Assembly: GCF_947626835.1 (NCBI RefSeq)
Contig: NZ_CANQTS010000001.1
Location: 186,001 to 250,000, forward strand
DNA from: an uncultured Acinetobacter sp.
GTDB lineage: Bacteria; Pseudomonadota; Gammaproteobacteria; Pseudomonadales; Moraxellaceae
DNA: 64,000 nt
Direction of reading: 5' to 3'
Positions 8,170 to 16,473 of this stretch are shown here, one piece after another. Within the stretch, counting starts at the first letter, position 1. Each line of letters opens with the position of its first letter. The notes beneath the pieces were generated by a model, which worked only from the letters and a program-made list of their open reading frames with translations, made no database searches and had not been told where the DNA came from. Position numbers and translations under genes: made by a program.

Positions 8170-8362
8170 ATAAACTTTTTTGAATGATTGGTTCTACATC
8201 ATAAGGAATAATGGTGACACCTGAGGGTGTGGTATAGGGTTGAGGAATCACCACAGGTGCAGTATTAATTACGGTGGTTGGCAGCTCCACAGGCTGAGAT
8301 TGACAAGCACTGAGTAAAAACACAGTGCTACACAGACCCATCTTTAACATCTTATTGCCCAT
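8168..8362 (-). CDS. Small putative lipoprotein downstream of PBP1b
   Basis: 64 residues if started at MGNKMLKMGLC; an internal ATG at 8350 is also possible. The lipobox LLSAC makes a mature protein of only about 45 residues, rich in Pro, Val and Thr (PVVIPQPYTTPSGVTIIPYD). The gene overlaps the 3' end of mrcB by 11 bases, so it is cotranscribed. A tiny Pro-rich lipoprotein beside PBP1b recalls outer-membrane activators of PBP1b (the LpoB role), but it is much shorter and shows no detectable LpoB similarity; any such link is a guess. Confidence 0.6.
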   Translation of the reverse strand: MGNKMLKMGLCSTVFLLSACQSQPVELPTTVINTAPVVIPQPYTTPSGVTIIPYDVEPIIQKSL

Positions 8363-10766
8363 AACGACCACTTGAAATGACTTCTGCATTATTGTCATAA
8401 CGACCCTCTTGAATATTTGATTCACTTTCACGAATCCAATTTTCGATACTATCATCTGAACTTGGCGGCGCACTTGGTTGTGGTTCGCTAGGTTGGTACT
8501 CGTTACTGATATCATCTTGTGGTTCTGCCACGGGTGTGCTGGCGCAAGCACTATTACGACGTGGCACCGAATGACTCAGCATCGGAATATGTACGGCATT
8601 GGCACAGCCTTGGGCTGAGAGTTGATCGCCAGATGCACTGTCGACCCATTGCCAAGTGACATTGTTGGGTTGGCGTAATGCGATTGGTTTTTGACGTAAC
8701 TGAGACATCACGCTCGTCCATACTGGTAGCGCACCAGATGAACCGGTTAAACCTGTGACGGTGTTATCATCTAAACCTAACCACACCACCGAGACATAAT
8801 TGCCTGAGTAGCCCGCAAACCATGAATCACGAGTGTCATTGGTGGTGCCGGACTTACCAGCTAAATTCAGCTCACTTGGTAATTGCTTATATGCCGCACG
8901 TCCTGTACCGGTACGCATGACTTGTTGTAAGCCATAATTTAAGACATATACGGCATCGGGTTTAATGCTTTGTTGCATGTCTAAACCAAAGCGTGGCAAG
9001 CTACGTCCTTGGCTATCAACCACTTGACGAATAGCACGTGTTGGATATTTCACGCCCCCTGAAGCAAAGTTCGCGTAAATCCCGAGGACTTCTAGGGGCG
9101 ACATTTCAACAGCACCTAAAAATACAGATGGATAAGGTGGAATGTTGCTGGTGACCCCAAAGCGTTTTAAATGATTATTAAAGGTGGCTACACCAAACTC
9201 TTGCCCCAAACGTACCGCAGATAAGTTATAGGATTGTGCAAGGGCGCGTGCCATAGGTACTACACCGTATTCATGACCGGCATAGTTTTTCGGTGTCCAT
9301 GTTTTGCCTTCTGAAACAATACTGATACTGCTGTCTTCAATTGGGCTGGCCCAGTGATAACGACCCGATTCAAGTGCAGTTAAATAAATCACAGGTTTAA
9401 GCAATGAGCCGACTTGTCGTTTGGCATCTAAAGCACGGTTAAAGCCCGTAAAATCTTGACTGGAGCCAACCACAGCCACCAATTCGCCATTTTCAGGGCG
9501 CGCGACCATCACAGCGCCTTGTAAATTATTCAAACGACGATTGCTGTTTTCCAAACGTTGCACCGAGGCTTTAAAGCTTTTTTCAACATTACTTTGTGCT
9601 AAGGGGTCCAAAGCGGTAAAAATACGAATACCGTTATGGGTCAGATCATTTTCTTGATACTCGCTGCGCAATTGACGGCGTACTACATCTAAATAATCAG
9701 GAAAACGTGCAGGTCCAATGGTTGGTTTTTGAATGACATGGAGTGGGCGCGCCATTTCGCGCTCATATTGGGCTTGGGTTAAGTAGCCCATCACCAACAT
9801 GTTGTTGAGCACCAAATCACGACGCTTTTTGGCCGCTTCTGGATTACGCCATGGATTATATAAAGATGGTCCTTGTACCAAGCCGACTAAAAAAGCATGT
9901 TGCGCAATATTCAGCTCACGTAGTGGTAAACCAAAGTAAAATTGTGCAGCTAAGCCATAACCATTAATGGAGTAATTACCATTTTGGCCTAAATTGACTT
10001 CGTTTAAATAGGCCTCTAAGATTTCATTTTTGCCATAGTGTAGCTCAATCAGCATGGCCATAAAGGCTTCATTGACTTTGCGTTTTAAGGTGCGTTCAGG
10101 CGTTAGATAAAAGTTTTTAACCAATTGTTGGGTTAAAGTTGAGCCACCTTGGCGTTTGCCACCGCTGACATTGGCCACCACAGCACGCGCAGTACCGCGT
10201 AAGGATATGCCATAATGTTGATAAAAATTCCGGTCTTCTGTGGCAATTAAAGCATCAATTAAAGGTTGTGGCACATTGGCCAATTTAATTAACACACGGT
10301 CTTCATTATGTTGCGGATAAATACTGCCAATCAGCATCGGTTCAAGTTGCGCAATACCAGTGCTGCTCGGTTTGGTGGCACTGACTTGTGCAATTTGATT
10401 ACCGCTAAAGCTGACCTTTAAAATTTGCTCAGGTTCAACATGATCACCAAAATCAAAGCCGCGGGTGTGTACATATAGGGTATCGCCACTGCTGACATAG
10501 TGCCCAGTTTTGTTATAACCATCGGAATTTTTATAGCCTAATAAATTGAGTTCTTGAATAAATTCAGCTTGGCTGACCGGTGCGCTGTTGTGCACTTGTA
10601 AAGGACGGGCAAAAACTTTGGCTGGTAAGTCCCAACGTTGGCCTTCAAATTTGCTGCGCACGACATTATCAAGGCGAATGATATACACACTAAAGGCGAT
10701 AAACGCGCCAATAATTAAAATACAAAAAAGTAAAGCAAAAATGCCAATACCGCGTTGCGACTTCAT
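8352..10766 (-). CDS. mrcB: Penicillin-binding protein 1B (bifunctional transglycosylase/transpeptidase)
   Basis: Inner-membrane enzyme that polymerises and cross-links peptidoglycan. About 804 residues: one N-terminal membrane anchor (about 7-30), a UB2H-like domain (about 45-130), GT51 transglycosylase with ATEDRNFYQHYG, GGSTLTQQLVKN and LNEVNLGQ, then the transpeptidase with catalytic Ser in GSLLKP, SYN (SAQSYNLS region) and KSG in LAGKSGTTND. The tail is Pro/Ser-rich and acidic. The start ATG at 10766 is preferred; an in-frame GTG at 10772 adds two residues. Presence of UB2H marks it as PBP1B rather than PBP1A. Confidence 0.93.
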   Translation of the reverse strand: MKSQRGIGIFALLFCILIIGAFIAFSVYIIRLDNVVRSKFEGQRWDLPAKVFARPLQVHNSAPVSQAEFIQELNLLGYKNSDGYNKTGHYVSSGDTLYVHTRGFDFGDHVEPEQILKVSFSGNQIAQVSATKPSSTGIAQLEPMLIGSIYPQHNEDRVLIKLANVPQPLIDALIATEDRNFYQHYGISLRGTARAVVANVSGGKRQGGSTLTQQLVKNFYLTPERTLKRKVNEAFMAMLIELHYGKNEILEAYLNEVNLGQNGNYSINGYGLAAQFYFGLPLRELNIAQHAFLVGLVQGPSLYNPWRNPEAAKKRRDLVLNNMLVMGYLTQAQYEREMARPLHVIQKPTIGPARFPDYLDVVRRQLRSEYQENDLTHNGIRIFTALDPLAQSNVEKSFKASVQRLENSNRRLNNLQGAVMVARPENGELVAVVGSSQDFTGFNRALDAKRQVGSLLKPVIYLTALESGRYHWASPIEDSSISIVSEGKTWTPKNYAGHEYGVVPMARALAQSYNLSAVRLGQEFGVATFNNHLKRFGVTSNIPPYPSVFLGAVEMSPLEVLGIYANFASGGVKYPTRAIRQVVDSQGRSLPRFGLDMQQSIKPDAVYVLNYGLQQVMRTGTGRAAYKQLPSELNLAGKSGTTNDTRDSWFAGYSGNYVSVVWLGLDDNTVTGLTGSSGALPVWTSVMSQLRQKPIALRQPNNVTWQWVDSASGDQLSAQGCANAVHIPMLSHSVPRRNSACASTPVAEPQDDISNEYQPSEPQPSAPPSSDDSIENWIRESESNIQEGRYDNNAEVISSGRYGQ

Positions 10767-10948
10767 ACACACATAGCATAACCAAGATAATTACGCCCAT
10801 GATGCGAAGCTTTGGCAAATTTTGCAAGAAACAAACTGTGAATGAGCCGTAATCAACTTGAAAAAATTGGCTTGATTCAGTGTTTTAAAGTTTTTTTAAA
10901 TTATTTATCTTAATGCTATGATAGCACTCGAATCGTAGCGGAGTGATA

Positions 10949-11863
10949 TTGTCGGTGCACATTTCACATAAGACATTTCGAAATATTGGCTTAATTGGTC
11001 GACCCGATAAATCATCGGTGGTCGAAACCTTATGTCTTATTCATGATCATTTGGTCGGCTTAGGTTTACATCCGGTCTTTGATATTGAAACAGCACAATT
11101 GGTGCCTTATCAAAACACTCAAACTGTCAGTCGTAGTTTATTGGGTGAAGTGGTTGATTTGGTGATTGTGGTGGGTGGTGATGGCTCGCTGTTACATGCA
11201 GCACGCGCTTTGGTCCGCTACAATACCCCTGTGATTGGCGTAAACCGCGGTCGTTTGGGTTTTTTAACCGATATTAAACCCACCGAAGTTTTATATAAAC
11301 TCGATCAAGTGTTGCAAGGTCAGTATCAACGTGACCGACGCTTTTTATTGGAAATGGAAATTCGCTCAAAAGGTGAGTCCATTTATCAAGCGATTGCCTT
11401 AAATGATGTGGTGTTGCATTCGGGTAAATCGGTGCACATGATTGATTTTGAACTTAATATTGATGGGCAATATGTCTATCGCCAGCACAGCGATGGTTTA
11501 ATTGTATCAACACCCACCGGTTCAACTGCCTATGCACTCTCAGGCGGTGGGCCAATTTTGCATCCTAGTATGGATGCCATTGCCTTAGTGCCCATGCATC
11601 CGCATACCTTGTCATCACGCCCAATTGTGGTGGGTGGACAAAGCGAAATTAAAATTATCATTCGTGAGAACCGTGTGTTGCCAATGGTCAGCGCAGATGG
11701 GCAACATAGTGTATCCTTGAGTGTAGGCGATAGTTTACATATCCGTAAACATCCTTTTAAACTGAATTTACTCCATCCACCTGGTTATGACTTTTATATG
11801 TCGTGTCGGACCAAACTGGGATGGAACCAAGGTTTTGATTCATTGCAACAGCAGGATGAATAA
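10949..11863 (+). CDS. nadK: NAD kinase
   Basis: Phosphorylates NAD to NADP using ATP. About 304 residues, with IGLIGRPDK near the N-terminus, the diagnostic GGDGSLLHAAR near residue 70, the NE/D region (LNDVVLHSGK), and the conserved loop STPTGSTAYALSGGGP. The start is non-ATG: TTG at 10949 has GGAG five bases upstream; GTG codons at 10943 and 10955 are in-frame alternatives. The stop overlaps the next gene's ATG by one base, so nadK and the DUF1315 gene are cotranscribed. Divergent from mrcB. Confidence 0.93.
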   Translation: MSVHISHKTFRNIGLIGRPDKSSVVETLCLIHDHLVGLGLHPVFDIETAQLVPYQNTQTVSRSLLGEVVDLVIVVGGDGSLLHAARALVRYNTPVIGVNRGRLGFLTDIKPTEVLYKLDQVLQGQYQRDRRFLLEMEIRSKGESIYQAIALNDVVLHSGKSVHMIDFELNIDGQYVYRQHSDGLIVSTPTGSTAYALSGGGPILHPSMDAIALVPMHPHTLSSRPIVVGGQSEIKIIIRENRVLPMVSADGQHSVSLSVGDSLHIRKHPFKLNLLHPPGYDFYMSCRTKLGWNQGFDSLQQQDE

Positions 11864-12135
11864 TGAATATTGAAAACATGTTAGCGATGCTAAACCCCGA
11901 GATTGTTGAGCGTTTACGTACCGCAATTGAAATTGGCAAATGGCCCAATGGTGTGGTCTTAACCCAAGAACAGCGTCAAACCTGTATGCAAGCAGTCTAT
12001 GCGTGGGAGATGAAACATCTGCCAGAAGAACAGCGCAGTGGGTACATTGACCGTGGCAGCAAAGAAGAAGGTGAAGAATGTGATGATGATCATCACAAGC
12101 ATGAGTCGGAATTTAAGCCTATTCGTTTTGTATAA
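11863..12135 (+). CDS. DUF1315 (YeaC-like) family protein
   Basis: 90 residues. The N-terminal two thirds (MLNPEIVERLRTAIEIGKWP, then GVVLTQEQRQTCMQAVYAWE) match the DUF1315/YeaC family, found widely in gammaproteobacteria without a known function. The tail is very acidic and His-rich (EEGEECDDDHHKHESE), which could bind metal. Coupled to nadK by a one-base stop/start overlap. Confidence 0.85.
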   Translation: MNIENMLAMLNPEIVERLRTAIEIGKWPNGVVLTQEQRQTCMQAVYAWEMKHLPEEQRSGYIDRGSKEEGEECDDDHHKHESEFKPIRFV

Positions 12136-12162
12136 AAAAAGACACCTTCGGGTGTCTTTTTT
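12135..12162 (+). terminator. Terminator of the nadK operon
   Basis: Stem AAAAAAGACACC / GGTGTCTTTTTT with the stable UUCG tetraloop. Confidence 0.9.
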
Positions 12163-12234
12163 ATTACCTGAATCAAACAGATATATCCATAAGGTTAGGC
12201 GCATACTCAACTCAAAAGCCTCAAGGAGAAGGGT

Positions 12235-13353
12235 ATGTCTTTAGATCCAAAACGTAAATTATGGTTATGGGGACTGGCTATTCCTGTGGTGGCACATGTG
12301 GCACTGTTGGGCTTTGCACGTGGACCCAAATTGACGCGCAAAGTTTTTGCCAGTACTGGCTTAATCACTTTACATGCGGTAATTCCTTGGTTGGACCGTT
12401 ATTTGGGGCAAGATCAATCTTCTATTGCGCCACAAGACTTAAATACCTTACAACATGACCCGTATTATACGCAGGTGGTCAGTGCGTATTTACCGTTGCA
12501 ATATAGTAGTAATCTGTTGGCAGCAGCTTTGGTACGTCAAAACCGTACTCAACCAAGTGATATTTTACTTTTAGGTACCTTGCTAGGTTTGGTCAATGTG
12601 GTTGCCATGAATGTGGGACATGAACTAGGGCATAAAGCCAGTGCGCAACAGCACCTCTTGGCCCATCTGGCCTTGTTGCCCAGTGGCTATGTCCATTTTC
12701 GGATTGAGCATAATTATGGACATCATCGTCATGTTGCTACTCCGCAAGATCCAGCATCTGCTTACTATGGTGAATCGTTTTGGCGGTTTTTACCGCGCAC
12801 TGTGTTGGGCGGTTTTAAATCGGCGATACACATTGAAAAAACCCGTTTAGCACGTAAACATTTGCCATTTTTTCATGTTGAAAATGAATTGCTCAGAGCA
12901 TGGGCAGCAGAGCTGCTTTATTATGCTCTGATGTATAAGTGTTTTGGTAAAAAATGGCTGCTGTTACAAGTGGTACAAAGTGCTTATGCCATAACCTTAC
13001 TTGAAGCGGTCAATTATATGGAGCATTACGCGCTTAAACGTGCAGTCTTGCCCGATGGGCGTTATGAAAAAGTTACTCCACAACACAGTTGGAATCACAA
13101 CAGTTTGATGAGCAATTTATTGTTTTATCAACTGCAACGGCATAGTGATCATCATGCTTATCCGACGCGACCATTTCAAATGTTAAGAGATTATCCGGAT
13201 GTGCCCAATTTACCTAAAGGCTATGGTGCATTATTTACTGATGTATTTTTGCCTAACCGCTGGTTTAAGCTCATGAATCAGCGTGTTGTAGCGCATTATG
13301 CTGGTGATCTTGAGCGTGTCCATCAAGCCAAAGATCACCTTGAGGCTGTTTAA
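12235..13353 (+). CDS. AlkB/AlkM-family membrane hydroxylase (alkane 1-monooxygenase-like)
   Basis: Integral-membrane non-heme di-iron oxygenase, 372 residues with several hydrophobic segments. All histidine boxes of the alkane hydroxylase type are present: HELGHK, EHNYGHHRHVATP, and LQRHSDHH near the C-terminus, plus the NYMEHYAL motif (NYxEHYGL in canonical AlkB, Ala here). It is shorter than characterised AlkM (about 400 residues) and has no rubredoxin gene or AlkR-type regulator beside it, so it may hydroxylate another medium-chain substrate. Strong ribosome site AAGGAG. Its stop interlocks with that of the convergent TrpD2-like gene. Confidence 0.85.
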   Translation: MSLDPKRKLWLWGLAIPVVAHVALLGFARGPKLTRKVFASTGLITLHAVIPWLDRYLGQDQSSIAPQDLNTLQHDPYYTQVVSAYLPLQYSSNLLAAALVRQNRTQPSDILLLGTLLGLVNVVAMNVGHELGHKASAQQHLLAHLALLPSGYVHFRIEHNYGHHRHVATPQDPASAYYGESFWRFLPRTVLGGFKSAIHIEKTRLARKHLPFFHVENELLRAWAAELLYYALMYKCFGKKWLLLQVVQSAYAITLLEAVNYMEHYALKRAVLPDGRYEKVTPQHSWNHNSLMSNLLFYQLQRHSDHHAYPTRPFQMLRDYPDVPNLPKGYGALFTDVFLPNRWFKLMNQRVVAHYAGDLERVHQAKDHLEAV

Positions 13354-14351
13354 ACACTATAGCGCGTCTGCCATAGCTCACGCGCTTTTTGCATCGCACT
13401 TGGGTAGTCGTCGCATACGCCCATGGTGTATAAGGCAATGCCCATGGTTTCGGTAATGGCAATCTCGCCATAATCATGTGCTTGTTGACCTTCCCACACG
13501 GCTTTAAAGACTGCTAAATCTAGCATTTCTTCACTTGGACTACGATTGTCGGTGAGTTTAGGCAATTCAGACTCGTACATCTGCCCCTCTTTAATGCCAC
13601 AAATTAAGGTTTTAGCATCGGGATTGCGTTCAAATTCACCTCCTTCACCTTTAATTACGGCACTATTGGCAAAGCCTAATTTAAAGGCTGCTTGTTGATG
13701 TGAACTGCGATAAGCAGGATGGAAAATGGCTTGCATAGTAGCTTTGGCATTAAAAGGATTAATTAAACGTGCAAGGGTGTGAATCGGAGAGCGTAAGCCC
13801 ATGATATTTCGTAAGCCAATCAGGTCACTTAAGATGGGGGAAATTACATCTAAAGGCAAATAGGCAAAATGACAGTGCTGCAGTTGTTGTTCTACGTCGC
13901 TGTCGGATTGGCAAATGGGATAGCCTAAGTATTGCAACGCTTGTTCGGTATATAAACGATTGATGGTATGTCCTGAAGCCCCATGCATCACCACATTATA
14001 GCCGTGTTTGGCCAAGGTCAGGGCAGAGAGTAAAAACCACGGATAATGCTTACGTTTACCGGCATAAGAGGACCAATCTAAATCCACATCAAGTACTTTA
14101 AACTTTAATTGATCACGGGTGGCTTGGACAAAGCCTGCAAGCTCATCTACGGATTCTTCTTTAACACGTAGTAACATTAAAAATGCGCCCAGCTGCAGGT
14201 CTAACACTTCATTGTTTAAAATCATACTAAAGGCTTGATAGGCTTCATCATAAGTCAGTGAGCGTGCCCCATTTTTCCCTTTGCCGACAATACGCACAAA
14301 TTGCGCGAAAGGATGTTCAAAATCTTGATAAATATTACGTTTATTATTCAT
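13350..14351 (-). CDS. YbiB/TrpD2-type glycosyl transferase-family protein
   Basis: 333 residues of the anthranilate phosphoribosyltransferase fold. Helical N-terminus with LTYDEAYQAFSMILNNEV and LGAFLMLLRVKEES, then the nucleoside phosphorylase-like core (GYNVVMHGASGH, GLRNIMGLRSPIHTLARLINP). The classical TrpD anthranilate-binding GTGGD motif is absent, as in the TrpD2/YbiB subgroup, which binds nucleic acids rather than making tryptophan. No trp gene is nearby. The stop codons of this gene and the upstream hydroxylase gene interlock over four bases. Probably cotranscribed with the DJ-1-like gene 72 bases upstream. Confidence 0.82.
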   Translation of the reverse strand: MNNKRNIYQDFEHPFAQFVRIVGKGKNGARSLTYDEAYQAFSMILNNEVLDLQLGAFLMLLRVKEESVDELAGFVQATRDQLKFKVLDVDLDWSSYAGKRKHYPWFLLSALTLAKHGYNVVMHGASGHTINRLYTEQALQYLGYPICQSDSDVEQQLQHCHFAYLPLDVISPILSDLIGLRNIMGLRSPIHTLARLINPFNAKATMQAIFHPAYRSSHQQAAFKLGFANSAVIKGEGGEFERNPDAKTLICGIKEGQMYESELPKLTDNRSPSEEMLDLAVFKAVWEGQQAHDYGEIAITETMGIALYTMGVCDDYPSAMQKARELWQTRYSV

Positions 14352-14423
14352 GATAAAACATTAATGAAAAAAGCATAGCGCTATTGTGCATCAGGCAGCG
14401 CCATCGGCAAAGGTTAAAATGCA

Positions 14424-14924
14424 TTAGGCTGAGTGAAGTACCTTGAGCATGGTATGTAAAAATTCAGCCAAGGCAGTTGGGCTTTGTTGTGAGATATATA
14501 AATTATGATCATTCACCACAGCTTGATTGAGATAAACCGCATGTGCAGCTTGTAACATACCTCGATACTGTGGATCGGCAGTTAAGCGCCGCCCATGTGC
14601 CACCTGAGCAGCCACCAATATTGGAGTGGCATAGCTTAAACTAAAAATAGGCTTGTAGGCATTGGCAATGCATTGCACAAAACTATGTACTTGAGGATGT
14701 GGATTATCATTAAACAGCAATAAGCTATCTAAAGCGTGCAGCTTGATCTCATGCAAATGAGCATCAATTTTAATATGGCTGTTGTGAAGTCTATAGCTTG
14801 TGGTCTGTGGGCAAGCACTAAGATGACAAAGTCGATGTCCTGCCTCAGACAAAGCTTGAGAAATACTGAAATAGTCATCTGCACATATGTTATTTTGAAT
14901 CAATAATCCAATGGTTTTTGGCAT
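14424..14924 (-). CDS. Degenerate DJ-1/PfpI-superfamily protein
   Basis: 166 residues. The second half follows the DJ-1/PfpI pattern: DSLLLFNDNPHPQVHSFVQC, KPIFSLSYATPILVAAQVAH, GRRLTADPQYRGMLQAAHAV, NQAVVNDHNLYISQQSP. Where active members have Ala-x-Cys-His-Gly at the nucleophile elbow, this protein has SLSYA, so the catalytic Cys and His are gone. It is therefore unlikely to be a deglycase or protease; a binding or regulatory role is possible. A real, well-preserved reading frame upstream of the YbiB-like gene on the same strand. Confidence 0.65.
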   Translation of the reverse strand: MPKTIGLLIQNNICADDYFSISQALSEAGHRLCHLSACPQTTSYRLHNSHIKIDAHLHEIKLHALDSLLLFNDNPHPQVHSFVQCIANAYKPIFSLSYATPILVAAQVAHGRRLTADPQYRGMLQAAHAVYLNQAVVNDHNLYISQQSPTALAEFLHTMLKVLHSA

Positions 14925-15303
14925 AAGAGTCGTCTTTATTATTGTTATAATAAGCCTAGCCTGAAATCATAAAAAAGCGCAGCAGAATATTGTTAATCTC
15001 GGTTAAACACGATGCTGCAAGCTTAAGCAGACCCATGTATTGGGTGTAAAAGCCAGTATTTCCAACCCTAGATAATTTAAGCTCCAGCTCAGTGTAAGCT
15101 ATGGCTTGCATAGCTTACTAAACTTCAGGTTATCAGTGCTTAAAAAATAAGAAATACATGTGCTGAGCTTAATTTTTAATTGTTGATCTTTTAACCAAAT
15201 GCCGAGTTTTCACGGTGAATCCATCAAAGTTGTATTGCGCAAGATTTCAAAGCTTACTATTGTTATACTGTGTGCATCATATTTGCTGAAGGGCGACATA
15301 ACA
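14925..15303 (+). promoter_or_regulatory. pheA upstream region with two hairpins
   Basis: 379 bases without a supported gene. It holds a 5-bp hairpin ACCCA/TGGGT at 15031-15045 and a perfect 10-bp inverted repeat GTAAGCTATG / CATAGCTTAC at 15094-15118 with a 5-base loop. There is no Phe-rich leader peptide and no terminator T-run, so classical attenuation is not supported; the repeat could be an operator or leader structure. Confidence 0.45.
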
Positions 15304-16413
15304 ATGGTCAATGACGATCAAAACACAACGACTTCTCTTGATTTGACTAAAATTCGTGAAGATATTGATTCTGTGGATCAACAGATCCAACAACTCATTA
15401 GCCGCCGTGCGCGTTTAGCCGAAGCTGTGGCCAAAGCTAAGTTTGCTCAAGAAGAGAATCCACTGTTTTACCGTCCGGAACGTGAAGCGCAAGTATTACG
15501 TAATGTGATGGAGCGTAATGATGGTCCTTTGTCGGACATCACCATGGCACGTTTATTCCGTGAAATTATGTCGGCATGTTTAGCGCTTGAAGCCCCGCAA
15601 AGCATTGCATTTTTAGGGCCTGTAGGCACCTATACCCATTCAGCAGTATTAAAACATTTTGGTCAAGATGCGGTGGTACGTCCATTGCCAACCATTGACG
15701 AAGTATTCCGTGAAGTGGAAGCCGGCAGCGCGCATTATGGTTTAGTGCCGGTTGAAAACTCGTCTGAAGGTGTGGTCAATCACACGCTTGATTGTTTCAA
15801 AGCATCACATTTAAACGTGATTGGTGAAGTTGAATTGCGTATTCATCACCAATTTTTGGTGTCAAGCAATACCCGTAAAGACAGTATTAAACAAATTTAT
15901 GCCCATCAGCAAACTCTAGCGCAATGCCGCAGTTGGTTAGATGCGCATTATCCGGGCGTTGAGCGTGTGGCATTAAGCTCAAATGCAGAAGCCGCGCGCC
16001 GTATTCGCAATGAATGGCATTCAGCCGCAATTGCCTCTGAAATTGCAGCCAATATTTATGATTTAGAAATTCTACATAGCAATATTGAAGATAACCCAGA
16101 AAATACCACACGTTTTTTAGTGATTGGTCGTGAAAAAGTGCCAGCCAGTGGCAACGATAAAACGTCACTATTGGTCTCAGCACATGACCGTGCTGGTGCA
16201 TTGCTCGAAATTTTAGCGCCATTTGCTAAACACAATATTAGTCTCACCAGTATTGAAACACGCCCAGCCTTGCCAGAAAAATGGGCCTATGTATTCTTTA
16301 TTGACTTAGAAGGGCATATTGAGCAAGAACACGTCAAAGCTGCCATCGAAGAAATTCGTCCCTTGGTGAAAGAAGTACGTGTACTCGGTTCTTATCCAAT
16401 CGCTGTGCTTTAA
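15304..16413 (+). CDS. pheA: Bifunctional chorismate mutase / prephenate dehydratase
   Basis: Converts chorismate to prephenate and then to phenylpyruvate for phenylalanine synthesis. 369 residues: an AroQ-type chorismate mutase (about 10-95; LTKIREDIDSVDQQIQQLIS, RAxLAxxVAKAK pattern), a prephenate dehydratase (about 100-280; FLGPVGTYTHSA, LVPVENSSEGVVNHTLD, NTTRFLVIG) and a C-terminal ACT domain (about 290-369; KTSLLVSAHDRAGALLEIL, ESRP replaced by SIETRP) for feedback control by Phe. The ATG at 15304 with AAGGG upstream starts directly before the mutase helix. First gene of the pheA-hisC-tyrA/aroA unit. Confidence 0.96.
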   Translation: MVNDDQNTTTSLDLTKIREDIDSVDQQIQQLISRRARLAEAVAKAKFAQEENPLFYRPEREAQVLRNVMERNDGPLSDITMARLFREIMSACLALEAPQSIAFLGPVGTYTHSAVLKHFGQDAVVRPLPTIDEVFREVEAGSAHYGLVPVENSSEGVVNHTLDCFKASHLNVIGEVELRIHHQFLVSSNTRKDSIKQIYAHQQTLAQCRSWLDAHYPGVERVALSSNAEAARRIRNEWHSAAIASEIAANIYDLEILHSNIEDNPENTTRFLVIGREKVPASGNDKTSLLVSAHDRAGALLEILAPFAKHNISLTSIETRPALPEKWAYVFFIDLEGHIEQEHVKAAIEEIRPLVKEVRVLGSYPIAVL

Positions 16414-16422
16414 AGTTTTAAC

Positions 16423-16450
16423 CCGAGCATTACTGTGATGCTCGGTCTAA
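16423..16450 (+). terminator. Intercistronic hairpin between pheA and hisC
   Basis: 8-bp stem CCGAGCAT / ATGCTCGG with a 7-base loop, in the 60-base gap. Only a poor T-run follows, so it is at best a partial terminator or an mRNA processing/stability element. Confidence 0.45.
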
Positions 16451-16473
16451 TTGTCTCCATCGGGAAGTAAAAT

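Noticed and set aside
8363..8551. N-terminal extension of the small lipoprotein ORF into mrcB
   Set aside because: The extension has no signal and lies wholly within the mrcB coding sequence; the signal peptide begins at 8362 or 8350.
15199..15303. N-terminal extension of PheA (MPSFHGESIK...)
   Set aside because: It precedes the AroQ helix with an unrelated hydrophobic stretch; ATG 15304 has a ribosome site.
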